A stretch of 64,000 bases of DNA from Oscillospiraceae bacterium (GTDB lineage: Bacteria > Bacillota > Clostridia > Oscillospirales > Ruminococcaceae), in NCBI GenBank assembly GCA_025757985.1, contig CP107210.1, positions 1,612,001 through 1,676,000 on the forward strand. Reading direction: 5' to 3'. A model generated the notes under the pieces. The model was not told where the DNA came from, made no database searches, and worked only from the letters and a program-made list of their open reading frames with translations. A program made the position numbers and the translations under genes. Of this stretch, positions 33,513 through 41,862 are shown piece after piece. Within the stretch, counting starts at the first letter, position 1; each line of letters begins with the position of its first letter.

Positions 33513-33619
33513 GAAGGGATTCGAACAGCCCGTGCCCCGCGCTTTGCGTCCTGCGGGGCAGAAACGCCCCGGTGGGGCGTTTCTAGGGCGCGGCTTGGCG
33601 AATCCCTTCGGACGCACCA
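33513..33619. repeat. tRNA-derived palindromic cassette (E2 copy)
   Basis: It is homologous to 9555-9662, with ends GAAGGGATTCG (33513-33523) and CGAATCCCTTC (33599-33609). It closes with a tRNA-like 3' end ending GGACGCACCA, which differs from the adjacent tRNA half, so this end was acquired from another tRNA gene. Confidence 0.7.
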
Positions 33620-33657
33620 AAAAGCGCATTGCAATGTGCTTTTGCAATGCGCTTTTT
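33619..33657. terminator. Bidirectional hairpin at the left end of E2
   Basis: AAAAAGCGCATTGCA (33619-33633) pairs with 33643-33657. It holds the same position as the E1 hairpin at 9662-9701 but has a different stem sequence, so pairing is conserved while sequence is not. Confidence 0.85.
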
Positions 33658-33676
33658 GTTTTAATGTTATTTAGGT

Positions 33677-33952
33677 TTAGAATAATTTTAGTAGCATATC
33701 ATCTGCGGCATCAGTGTATTGCCCTTTTGCCAGTTGATCATTTCTCAACTGATTTATGGTACTTCGCATAAGGAAAATTTCTTCTGCGTAGAAACTTGCT
33801 TTTTTATCGGTTGGGAGAGAATCAATTTTCAGTATTAGCTTTCCAACTTCTTGTGTGCCATACCCAAGCGCCCTTTGCTGGTAATAGTAAGGTGCGAGTG
33901 CTTTCAGCGTAATACTTTTGTTTGCTCTGGTTAATTTGATTTTCTTCATCAT
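33677..33952 (-). CDS. Conserved 91-aa protein coupled to integrase A (E2)
   Basis: A homologue of the E1 protein at 9720-9995 (start MMKKIKLTRANKSITLKALA), same length, with about 20 substitutions spread along it. Its start overlaps the integrase A stop by four bases. The function is unknown; conservation of length and coupling in two diverged elements shows that it is a real gene. Confidence 0.72.
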   Translation of the reverse strand: MMKKIKLTRANKSITLKALAPYYYQQRALGYGTQEVGKLILKIDSLPTDKKASFYAEEIFLMRSTINQLRNDQLAKGQYTDAADDMLLKLF

Positions 33953-35124
33953 AGTCCAATCGCCTTTCCCAACTTTTCCTGCGCCTTGCGTTTGTTCTTG
34001 TCAAAGGCGTGGACGTAAATATCCAGCGTTGTACTGGCCTGTGCATGGCCCAGTAGGCTAGCCACCGTGCGCACATCCACGCCCTGTGAAATCAGCAAGC
34101 TGGCGTTTGTGTGCCGCAAGCTATGCACATTCAAATCCAGCGGCAAGTTATTTGCTTTCAATATCAGCTTGAATCTGTATGTGAATGTGCTAGGGCACAT
34201 AGGCTTTCCGTTCGGCTGGCGGAATAAGTAATCATCTTCAGATACGGTTTCGTTCGCGGTTTGCGCCCTATCCCATTCGCATTCTTTCCGCCATGCTTTG
34301 AGTAGCTGGCACATTTCTTTGCTCAAGTAGACCATACGATCACCGCTGCTGGTCTTAGGGTCCTTAGTGATTGATTCTTGGTGACTAAGTTTGACCACAC
34401 CCCGCTGTACATGAATGGTACGCTTTCGCCAGTTGATATCGCTCCACCTCAGCCCACAGGCTTCCCCACGCCGCAGCCCGGTTGCCAGCACCAGCTTGAA
34501 ATAGGTTTCGTACTTCATACTCTGACCTTCAAACGCTGTAATCAGTTTCTTTACGGTTTCCTCATCGGCTACGGGGCGTTCTTTCTTTTTTCCTTTGGGC
34601 TTATAGCACCGCCATGCGGGATTGTGGGTCAAATAGCCCTCGTCCACAGCCGCCGATAGGATGCCGCACAGCGTGTTGTGTAAACCTTCGACTGACTTCT
34701 CGGATAGATTTCCTCTGCCGTCCAGACGCGGTGTGTGCCGCATTTCCTCGTAAAACTCACGGATTACTTCTTTTCGCAAATCGGTCAACTTGTAGTTGCC
34801 CAGTGCTGGCAAGATTCTGCGAATATCCTGTTCGTCGCGTCGGAATGTGGAGTCAGCCAGCTTCTTCGGTCCAACATCGGTCACCCAATGCTCAATGTAC
34901 TTTGCCAGCGTAATGCTGCGGTTAATGGGTTCCGGTGTATGCTGTACCTCTCGTTCAAATAGAATTGCCTGCTCCTTTACCCACTTCTCGGCTTGCTTCG
35001 GTGTATATTCCTTGGGTGGCTTGACCGTTTTCTGTACGGATTTCAGCCTGTTTCCCTCGTAATCGTACCCACGGGATACCACAATCAAGTAACTGTTACT
35101 GCCGCGTTTTCTGATAGACGCCAT
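33949..35124 (-). CDS. int: Tyrosine recombinase/integrase A (E2)
   Basis: A 391-residue integrase, near-identical to E1 integrase A. Catalytic motifs are ATGLRRGEACGLRWSD, HSLRHTNASLL and LLGHAQASTTLDIYVH with the tyrosine. ATG 35124 follows AAAGGAG. Differences from E1 are mostly silent or conservative, indicating selection for function in both copies. It would catalyse integration and excision of E2. Confidence 0.93.
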   Translation of the reverse strand: MASIRKRGSNSYLIVVSRGYDYEGNRLKSVQKTVKPPKEYTPKQAEKWVKEQAILFEREVQHTPEPINRSITLAKYIEHWVTDVGPKKLADSTFRRDEQDIRRILPALGNYKLTDLRKEVIREFYEEMRHTPRLDGRGNLSEKSVEGLHNTLCGILSAAVDEGYLTHNPAWRCYKPKGKKKERPVADEETVKKLITAFEGQSMKYETYFKLVLATGLRRGEACGLRWSDINWRKRTIHVQRGVVKLSHQESITKDPKTSSGDRMVYLSKEMCQLLKAWRKECEWDRAQTANETVSEDDYLFRQPNGKPMCPSTFTYRFKLILKANNLPLDLNVHSLRHTNASLLISQGVDVRTVASLLGHAQASTTLDIYVHAFDKNKRKAQEKLGKAIGL

Positions 35125-35177
35125 TGTTTTCAACGCTCCTTTGTATGTTTTATTGACCTCTGGTACTACAAAGCATA

Positions 35178-35192
35178 CCGACAACTGCGACA
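35178..35192. other. 15-bp att-like core between integrase genes (E2)
   Basis: The same 15 bases as at 11220-11234, in the same position between integrase A and the integrase B terminator, followed by the same GAAAGCTATCACC. Confidence 0.5.
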
Positions 35193-35247
35193 GAAAGCTA
35201 TCACCACACCCAACAATCTTTATGCTAAAAATTCACCTATTACTGAC

Positions 35248-35278
35248 AAAAACGGCACCGCCATTGCTGACGGTGCCG
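35248..35278 (-). terminator. Intrinsic terminator of integrase B (E2)
   Basis: Minus-strand stem CGGCACCG / CGGTGCCG with a T5 run, matching the E1 terminator at 11290-11320. Confidence 0.85.
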
Positions 35279-35286
35279 CTGTTTAT

Positions 35287-36486
35287 TTAACCTGCCTTCT
35301 TGGCTTTTCTATTCTTATTTTTCATAAATGCAACATAGCACGGATTTTGGTTGTTCAACAAATCTTGCATCAGGTTTGCGGCCTGCTGTTTCGCCACGTC
35401 CTGCGGGTGGCAGTAGGTGCGCTCCAAGAATGCCGTATCCGCATGACCCAGCAGGGATGCCGCCACCTGTTTGCTGGTGCCTTCCTGCAGCAGATAGGTT
35501 GCGTAGAAATGCCGCAGGGTGTGCAGGTGGTAATCCTCAGATAATCCGCATTGCTTATACAGCTTACGCAGATGTCGGGTAAAGGTATCCGGGTGCGGTA
35601 CATGACCATCGGGGTCTGTAAAAATCGGCTGTTCTCTATCCGGAACACCGCTATGCAGCACCTGCTGCTGTCGCAGCGCCATCAGAAGTTCCCATATCCC
35701 CAGCGGAATGGTTACAATCCGTTCCCGATGGCTCTTGGTGTCGCTCTCAACAATCTGCCCGGATGCGCAGCTGCGGGAACGGCGGACGGTCAGTTCACAA
35801 GCACCGGTTATGTCCCGCCATTGCAGGGCGCACAGTTCCCCACGCCGCAATCCGGTCGTAATTGCCAAGGTATAATAGGCGCGATACAGAATCGGTTCGT
35901 TCTGAATCGTCCGCATTAGTTTACTCATTTCATACTTCTGCGGAATATGCTGCACCTCCTTTTCAAAATGCTTTTTCCGAGCGCGGTGCGCCGGATTAAA
36001 CGGAATAATGTCATTTTTCTTGGCATCCTCCAGCACAGAGGAAACCGTTTCGAGGTATTTCTGCACCGTTGTTTCCTTGATGCAATTTCCACCATGCCCC
36101 GGGCGCTTGCGCAATTCCTCGCACATTTCTTCAAGCGTCATAGGGCGGAGTTTTGCAAGCGGAATGCCCCCAATCAGCGGATAAACAATGTCAAGGTTTC
36201 TCTTATACCCTGCGTAAGTGGTAGCCTTAAAGAACGGTTCCTGCCGTTTGAGCCAATTTTCGGCGTACTGTTCAAAGTGGGTCTGGTCGCTTTCTTCTAC
36301 GCCATACTTGAACTTCTTCTCGATGCGCTCGGCCTCCGCCATGACATATTGCTGGATGCCACGCTTTGGCACGGATGATGGCACAGTGATGGTCTGCGCC
36401 TTCATGCGTTTCTGCCCATTGACCTTGTAGCCGTTGCAGACAGTGATTTTGTATTTTCGTTCGGACTTTTTCTTGATGTAAGCCAT
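35287..36486 (-). CDS. int: Tyrosine recombinase/integrase B (E2)
   Basis: A 399-residue integrase, close homologue of E1 integrase B (MAYIKKKSERKYKITVCNGY). It has the R, HxxR and Y motifs TTGLRRGELCALQWRD, HTLRHFYATYLL and LLGHADTAFLERTYCH. It starts 12 bp after the mobA stop, so in E2 it appears to be the last gene of the repA-mobC-mobA-int operon. Confidence 0.92.
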   Translation of the reverse strand: MAYIKKKSERKYKITVCNGYKVNGQKRMKAQTITVPSSVPKRGIQQYVMAEAERIEKKFKYGVEESDQTHFEQYAENWLKRQEPFFKATTYAGYKRNLDIVYPLIGGIPLAKLRPMTLEEMCEELRKRPGHGGNCIKETTVQKYLETVSSVLEDAKKNDIIPFNPAHRARKKHFEKEVQHIPQKYEMSKLMRTIQNEPILYRAYYTLAITTGLRRGELCALQWRDITGACELTVRRSRSCASGQIVESDTKSHRERIVTIPLGIWELLMALRQQQVLHSGVPDREQPIFTDPDGHVPHPDTFTRHLRKLYKQCGLSEDYHLHTLRHFYATYLLQEGTSKQVAASLLGHADTAFLERTYCHPQDVAKQQAANLMQDLLNNQNPCYVAFMKNKNRKAKKAG

Positions 36487-36498
36487 TGTACCTCCTTG

Positions 36499-37845
36499 TC
36501 AGCGCTGCCGAGAACGATTTCGGCGTCGGTTCTTGTTGTTCGTATATTGATTTTCTTGATCTATGCGGTTGGATTCGCGTGTTCTCTGGACGCGCTTGAT
36601 GGCTCCCCCTGCGATTTTATCCTCTTTGCGCAGTTTGGCGATTTGGCAAGTCAGTATCATGCGTTGGTCAGCCAACTCCGGCGAGGCGTCCTTTCGGCGC
36701 ATCTGCTTAACGATTTCCGCCCGTTGCGCGGCAAGGGTTTCCATCCGCTGGGACAAGCCCTTGCGGTAGTCTACGATTGCCTGTAAAGACGGGAACTTGT
36801 GGTCGTGGACAAAGGCGTGTTCTGCAAGGATTTTCTCGGTGTCTTTCCAAATGCGCTCTAATTCCGGACGGTTGATGCGTGGCTGCTGCTTCTTGGGTAA
36901 GATGCCCAGTTGGTAACAGTAGTACAGATATAAGCGGTGCATCTGGGATTCCCCGAAGAATACTTCGAAGAAAATTTGGAGGATGCCTTTTCCTACATAG
37001 GTATCCTTGGGGCGATACCGTTTCGGCGTATACTGTCGGGTCGGGCGTTTCCGTTCATACAGCCCTGACCCATACAGCAGATAGTTTCCGCGCAGTCGGT
37101 CATCTATGGCCGCAAGATCGTATTCTTCTCCCAGCCTATAAAGCCGCACGGCTCGTCCGCCATCCCGTGCCCGAATCGTTGCATACTTTCGATTGGGGTC
37201 ACTGCCGAAAATATACCCTTGCCGATACAGCGCCCTGTGGAAATCCTTTGCAGTGCTGGCATCCTCACAGGCTTGGTCGATGGCTTCCCGCATCCGGGCG
37301 TACCGCGCCGGTTCCTTGGCTTTGGGCTGCTCCACTACCGACAGGCCGTACTCCCTGCACAGCTTGTCAGATGCCGCCCGGAACTCTGCGTATTGGCTGC
37401 GGCGTTGCTCGTATTTCTTGCCGTCCACATAAGACACAGAATTGATAACGAAGTGGTTGTGCAGGTTGTCCGTATTCATGTGGGTGGCGACCAGCACTTG
37501 GAAACGCTTGCCCCAGACCTTGCGGGCCAGTGCCACGCCGATCTCGTGGCACTGCTCCGGAGTAACCTCCCCTTCGCGGAAGCTTTGGTAGGCATGGAGT
37601 GCCACCACGCCGTCTGTTTTACCAAAGCGTTCCTGTACAGCCCGCATATCTTCCCACGCATGATTTGCCCTGCAATGGATGCCGGTGACAAGCTGGGCGC
37701 TCTCGTTCAGCTTGGTCTTGGCATCGTTCTCTGCGTAGTGCAGTGTCTGAGCAAGGGCATCATATTCGGTCTTGTTCGGGTTGGCGGCATAATCAAGGAC
37801 GCGCTGTAAACTGTCCTTGATTGCCCAAATCTTAGTTACCGCCAA
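36499..37845 (-). CDS. mobA: MobA/MobL-type relaxase
   Basis: A 448-residue relaxase. The N-terminal domain contains the metal-binding histidine triad in THMNTDNLHNHFVINSV and an upstream histidine in GIHCRANHAW; early tyrosines are candidates for DNA cleavage. The C-terminal 150 residues are basic and end RRRNRSRQR. It nicks oriT to start mobilization by a helper conjugation system; no coupling protein or type IV secretion genes are present, so E2 is mobilizable only. Its start overlaps mobC by 14 bp. E1 lacks this gene. Confidence 0.9.
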   Translation of the reverse strand: MAVTKIWAIKDSLQRVLDYAANPNKTEYDALAQTLHYAENDAKTKLNESAQLVTGIHCRANHAWEDMRAVQERFGKTDGVVALHAYQSFREGEVTPEQCHEIGVALARKVWGKRFQVLVATHMNTDNLHNHFVINSVSYVDGKKYEQRRSQYAEFRAASDKLCREYGLSVVEQPKAKEPARYARMREAIDQACEDASTAKDFHRALYRQGYIFGSDPNRKYATIRARDGGRAVRLYRLGEEYDLAAIDDRLRGNYLLYGSGLYERKRPTRQYTPKRYRPKDTYVGKGILQIFFEVFFGESQMHRLYLYYCYQLGILPKKQQPRINRPELERIWKDTEKILAEHAFVHDHKFPSLQAIVDYRKGLSQRMETLAAQRAEIVKQMRRKDASPELADQRMILTCQIAKLRKEDKIAGGAIKRVQRTRESNRIDQENQYTNNKNRRRNRSRQR

Positions 37846-38101
37846 TGAGCAGGTCCCTTATCTCATCTGCACAGGCTGTGATTTTAGCGCTTGTGCTTGG
37901 CTGACTGATTTCTGCAATTTCATCGAGTTTATCCAATACATTAAACACCTCCGTGGGCGGATGCCCGCCCGGCTCATATCCCAGCGCCCGCTGGCGTAAA
38001 TACTCTGAGAGTGACAAGCCGCACTTCCGAGCCAACATCGTCACCTTTTTCTTTTCAGTGACGCTGACGCGGACGTTGATTCCGACGCTGCGCTTTCTCA
38101 T
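37832..38101 (-). CDS. mobC: MobC-like relaxosome accessory protein
   Basis: An 89-residue protein beginning MRKRSVGINVRVSVTEKKKV, with the MobC/ribbon-helix-helix pattern LARKCGLSLSEYLRQRALG and a helical C-terminus. It binds near oriT and aids the relaxase. Its start overlaps the repA stop (ATGA) and its end overlaps mobA, a compact three-gene operon. Confidence 0.88.
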   Translation of the reverse strand: MRKRSVGINVRVSVTEKKKVTMLARKCGLSLSEYLRQRALGYEPGGHPPTEVFNVLDKLDEIAEISQPSTSAKITACADEIRDLLIGGN

Positions 38102-39273
38102 GCGCCAACAGCCTCACAGGGGTTCGGGGCTGTCCCCGTAGGCTTTTCGGCGGGTTGCCCTGTGGCAACACTTCGCCCATGCTTGCTTCCCTCAAGCGCT
38201 CCGAGTGACGATGGTGACGATGGTGACGGTCTTTCTGGGATACCCCACCCCGATAATTGAGTTATATCAATATCATCGTCACCACCGTCACCATCGTCAC
38301 CATAGAAGTTCAAGAGGCGAACCTTATTTTTTCGATGAGTTTTATAGTGAATCCCTTTCGGCTCGAATACTTTATCGAAATACTTGGCCATGTTGTAGGT
38401 GAACTGGTTCGGTTTGGCATTTTCAATACCTGCTGCCGCAAGCAATTCAGATGCCGTTCCCTGCCAGTTCCCAATGCTTTCGATGTACTCAGCTGCTTTC
38501 CACAAGTAGTCCGGCACAGCCTTGATCTCTCGTTCCTCTGCGGTTTCTTCATCTTCCAAAGTCCAGATGCAATTTCCTTCCCGCAAATGCAGCGTTCTAT
38601 CGTCCATATCGCGTCCGGTAAGCAAAATATCAGCAGTTTGGCTCATTCGCTTGCGCTGCATAACCCAGCTTGTATCTGCCACACCCATAAGCCCCGTGGA
38701 GCCTGAAATCTGGTCAAACGGATCAGCCGCACTCTGCTTACGCAAGTGGTGAATCAGCAAAATGCAGATGCCATACTTGTCAGCAAGCTTTTTCAATGCA
38801 CCGGCCTCCTTATAGTCGTTCGCATACATTCCACCGTTTCCATCGCTTACACGCACTTTTTGAAGTGTATCTATGACAATCAAGCCAACATCGCGGTATG
38901 TATGAATCAAAGATTCTACCTGTTCTTCTAAGCCCTGTCCGATGCTGGGGCATTCTGTTTGGAGAATCAGACGCTCTGGGGCATCTCCGCCGTCGATAAG
39001 CTGAAAAATGCGGTTTTGCAAACGATTAAATGTATCTTCCAGCGAAAAATAAATCACGGTGCGTGGCTCTATTTCTCGATTCCAGACAGGATTACCCTGC
39101 GCGATCTGCAAACACAGCCACAAGGTCAGCCAGCTTTTGCCCGCCTTGCTGGGGCCTGCGAACAGCGCCAGTCCTGCCGGGAGCAGACCGGGAACAATCC
39201 ACTTTACGGGCGGCAGCGGCGTTGAGAGGAGTTCTTCTGCGGTAATAGATTTCGGAAGTTTCGTAAAAGTCAT
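38098..39273 (-). CDS. repA: RepA-like RecA-fold ATPase (E2)
   Basis: A 391-residue homologue of the E1 ATPase, with Walker A FAGPSKAGKSW and Walker B GLIVIDTLQ. The region HHLRKQSAADPFDQISGST matches RepA-like helicases. It is longer at the C-terminus than the E1 protein (ending PNPCEAVGA) because the E1 copy breaks where mobC should start. It may support episomal replication of the excised element. The internal inverted repeat at 38213-38301 is shared with E1. Confidence 0.82.
   Translation of the reverse strand: MTFTKLPKSITAEELLSTPLPPVKWIVPGLLPAGLALFAGPSKAGKSWLTLWLCLQIAQGNPVWNREIEPRTVIYFSLEDTFNRLQNRIFQLIDGGDAPERLILQTECPSIGQGLEEQVESLIHTYRDVGLIVIDTLQKVRVSDGNGGMYANDYKEAGALKKLADKYGICILLIHHLRKQSAADPFDQISGSTGLMGVADTSWVMQRKRMSQTADILLTGRDMDDRTLHLREGNCIWTLEDEETAEEREIKAVPDYLWKAAEYIESIGNWQGTASELLAAAGIENAKPNQFTYNMAKYFDKVFEPKGIHYKTHRKNKVRLLNFYGDDGDGGDDDIDITQLSGWGIPERPSPSSPSSLGALEGSKHGRSVATGQPAEKPTGTAPNPCEAVGA
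38213..38301. repeat. 18-bp inverted repeat inside repA (E2)
   Basis: GGTGACGATGGTGACGGT (38213-38230) is perfectly complementary to 38284-38301. Compared with E1, A-to-G changes in one arm are matched by T-to-C changes in the other, and the loop is partly conserved. Confidence 0.8.
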
Positions 39274-39486
39274 TTGCATCATCCCTTCTTGTTTGATATA
39301 TATCTATTATCTCATAGTATCGTAATTTTGTGTGTAGTAAGTTTTACTCTCTAGTGTTAAGTTGTACGGCTCATGCCGTCCCACAGCCCCACATACGCGC
39401 CAAACGGCGGGTTTGCGGGTGATGTCGCGTCCGTGTGCGATACGGAGCATCCGCCCCACACAGGGCGCGTTTGGACGAAATGTGAG

Positions 39487-39551
39487 AGTGAATCAGATTT
39501 GATTCACTTTTTCGGTTTTACCTCCCCAGAGTGAATCAGTTCTGATTCACT
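39487..39551. promoter_or_regulatory. Two dyads upstream of repA (E2)
   Basis: AGTGAATCA / TGATTCACT palindromes at 39487-39508 and 39530-39551, as in E1. They are candidate operators or replication iterons. Confidence 0.6.
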
Positions 39552-39676
39552 TTGGCGGTCCTCGTGCGTATTTCACACAATCTCTCAGAATTGGTCTAAT
39601 CATAAGTTCACTACCTTTCCGTGTTGTATCGTTATTCTGTGTAACCCTCTTGAATACACTTTCCGGAGGAGAAAAA

Positions 39677-39721
39677 AGAGCCCGGAGGACCTTACCGATT
39701 TGGTAAGGTCCTCCGGGCTCT
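39677..39721. terminator. Perfect 20-bp hairpin (E2)
   Basis: The 20-base arms 39677-39696 and 39702-39721 pair perfectly around GATTT, with A-rich and T-rich flanks. Homologue of 14168-14212. Confidence 0.8.
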
Positions 39722-39780
39722 TTATATATTTTCTCTGTTCTATCCGGGCGTGAGGGTACACTTTCCCCGCAAATCTTGAT

Positions 39781-40137
39781 GTAAATTCAATAAAAATCAA
39801 ATACTGCGCGTAATAGCGTCAATCACACGGTCATGTAAATAATAAAAGAGACCGTGTACATCAAAATAAATGCTGAAGAAAAATGTCTAATTTGCCGCTC
39901 GCCCCCAGACTTGGGAACATAACAGGCAAGCCGCTGACGACGACCGTACACTGACTCTGCAAGGATCTTACTGATTCCAATCCCTGCGCGGTCACCCCAT
40001 CTGAAGCTGTGGGGCATCTGGAGTATCATTATGTTCTCTCCCCGCCGTGGGTTGGGGTCTGCCTTGACCTTGCTGTGCGCCCCACCGGGAAAGTAAAGTA
40101 CCTGTTATGCTGTGTATTCAATTGTAAAGGTGCTGGT
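39781..40137. ncRNA. Conserved structured noncoding block (E2)
   Basis: Homologue of 14281-14635. The stem ACACGGTC (39825-39832) / GACCGTGT (39850-39857) shows two compensatory changes against E1, and the crossing ATGTA / TACAT pair is kept. Similarity to E1 stops near 40137, taken as the element's right end. The class of RNA or DNA structure is unknown; no match to a named riboswitch was recognised. Confidence 0.55.
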
Positions 40138-40223
40138 ACGGAGTAAATCCGTGTGATTAGTATACATCGCAGATTAGCAGTCGGTCAATAGTAAGTGCTA
40201 ATTGTTTACACGCCATTCACAAT

Positions 40224-40568
40224 TCACGGTGACAATCCGCCTATGATGGATTTCATAAGCAGGGCTTGTTCATCATCCAAAACACTGCACACATCCATCA
40301 GAAGTTCCCGCTGATGTACTGTCAGCCATCGCTGCTGCAAGCGACTCGAATCCAGTATGAACACTCCTCCACCCGCACCTATCTTTGTATAAATAGGATA
40401 TTCCAATTCCAGTATCCGAATATCATTGCGGATCGTATGGGAACTTACATTAAATTCAAAGGCGAGATTACCAACGGTATCGCTTTGCCGTTCATATAAA
40501 ACCGCTATCAGCTGTCTGCGGCGTTCATAAAGTGATAATTTTGGATTCAAATACACCTTTGGAATCAT
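40224..40568 (-). CDS. Small HTH (DeoR/HTH_11-like) regulator
   Basis: A 114-residue protein starting MIPKVYLNPKLSLYERRRQL. The helix-turn-helix DTVGNLAFEFNVSSHTIRND, followed by a wing with GAGGGVFI, is typical of DeoR/HTH_11 winged-helix domains. There is no effector domain. GGGAGG lies five bases before the ATG. It sits just outside the right end of E2 and could be an element-borne or local regulator. Confidence 0.75.
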   Translation of the reverse strand: MIPKVYLNPKLSLYERRRQLIAVLYERQSDTVGNLAFEFNVSSHTIRNDIRILELEYPIYTKIGAGGGVFILDSSRLQQRWLTVHQRELLMDVCSVLDDEQALLMKSIIGGLSP

Positions 40569-40636
40569 ATCGCCTCCCACTATTTCACGCTGCTAAATCA
40601 GGCGACTTTCAATGCTCATGTATAAAAAGACTGCTG

Positions 40637-40834
40637 TTAGGTTCTTTTAAAACACAACCCGAATCCATATTCGTAGTAATTTCCGGCACTATCCCTGTAC
40701 GCATAAGTCTTTCCGTTTTCATCTTTAAGCCGCTCCGGCATATACAGGTCTTTGTCAAAGCCCGGCACATCATTAAGGCTAACACAAACTGCATCTGCAT
40801 TTAAAACCGCTTTTTCGACTGGTGGATGTTTCTT
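40637..40834 (-). pseudogene. Orphan C-terminal gene fragment
   Basis: A start-less frame reads coding-like sequence (ADAVCVSLNDVPGFDKDLYM; DENGKTYAYRDSAGNYYEYG) to a TAA at 40637. It is abutted upstream by the manA stop, so its 5' part has been deleted. I do not recognise the protein. Confidence 0.4.
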
Positions 40835-41739
40835 CAGACGCGGGTCACAAGGGTCTGGCAGTTGCCCTGCACAGTGTAATGGCCGCTGTTCGCGGGCAGG
40901 AAATAGCTTTCGCCTTTTTGGACACAGGCTGTTTCGCCGCCGCAGGTCAATGTGCCGGCACCATCGGTGATGAGCAGCGACACAAAGGATTTTTCGTCCG
41001 CTGTACCATTGAAACTCCCGCTTTTCACGTCAACGGTAAAATACTCGCACTGCGCAAGATGGCCGCCGAAATCCTGCTTTTGCGGCGGGGTGCGGCGGGT
41101 CACATCCAGCGCCTTTTCAATATGCAGTGCGCGGGGCTTGCCGTCCGCGCCCACGCGCCCATAGTCGTACACACGGTAGGTCACGTTGGAGTTTTGCTGC
41201 ACCTCGGCAATGACGATGCCTTGGCAGATGGCGTGTAGCGTACCGGACGGGATAAAAAAGCAGTCCCCTTTATGTACCGGCACGGCGTTCAGCACGTCGG
41301 TCAGGGTGTTATTTTTGATGCGCTCCGCAAACTCCTCTTTGGATATCTCGTGGTCAAAGCCGTAGTACAGGTGCGCCCCCGGCACGCAGTCCAGCACATA
41401 CCACATCTCGGTTTTGCCGTACTGGTGTTCGTTTTTCAGCGCGTAGTCGTTGGACGGATGCACCTGAACGGACAGGTTCTGCTTGGCATCAATCAGCTTT
41501 GTCAAAATCGGGAACTGCTCGAACTTGTCGCAGTCGGTGCCAAGGCAGCCGGGGTGCGCGGCAACATACTCTGCCAGCGTGGTGCCGTCGGGCAGATAGC
41601 TGGCTCCGTCCGGGTGGCAGGACAGTACCCACGCCTCTGCCAGCGGGTCAAGGTCGCTCTTGATGCCGAAATCGGTGCGCAGGCGGTTGCCGCCCCATAG
41701 ATAATCCTTGCAGGTGGGGGTCAGTTTCAGAACAGGCAT
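40834..41739 (-). CDS. manA: Mannose-6-phosphate isomerase, class I
   Basis: A 301-residue cupin isomerase that converts mannose-6-phosphate to fructose-6-phosphate with zinc. It begins LKLTPTCKDYLWGGNRLRTD, and the zinc ligands lie in VQVHPSNDYA, KTEMWYVLD and PSGTLHAI. The C-terminal beta-barrel ends GHYTVQGNCQTLVTRV. It closes the mannan pathway with phosphomannomutase upstream on the same strand. A weak terminator between the two suggests partly separate control. Confidence 0.95.
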   Translation of the reverse strand: MPVLKLTPTCKDYLWGGNRLRTDFGIKSDLDPLAEAWVLSCHPDGASYLPDGTTLAEYVAAHPGCLGTDCDKFEQFPILTKLIDAKQNLSVQVHPSNDYALKNEHQYGKTEMWYVLDCVPGAHLYYGFDHEISKEEFAERIKNNTLTDVLNAVPVHKGDCFFIPSGTLHAICQGIVIAEVQQNSNVTYRVYDYGRVGADGKPRALHIEKALDVTRRTPPQKQDFGGHLAQCEYFTVDVKSGSFNGTADEKSFVSLLITDGAGTLTCGGETACVQKGESYFLPANSGHYTVQGNCQTLVTRV

Positions 41740-41801
41740 ACAAATACCTCCTATTGTGCAGCATACGCTGTATCGTACTTATTTTCCGAAAAGGGTACAA
41801 C

Positions 41802-41831
41802 AAAAGCTGCCCCCGCCATTTGCGGCGGCAG
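41802..41831 (-). terminator. Probable terminator after phosphomannomutase
   Basis: A minus-strand stem of about 10 bp (CTGCCGCCGC / GCGGGGGCAG with a mismatch) is followed by CTTTTG. The T-run is short, so read-through into manA is possible. Confidence 0.6.
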
Positions 41832-41862
41832 GAGCAGGACAGTATAGAGAAAACAAAATGGA

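Noticed and set aside
36499..39273. Full conjugative element
   Set aside because: Only relaxase and accessory genes are present; no coupling protein or type IV secretion genes are in the window, so it is mobilizable at most.
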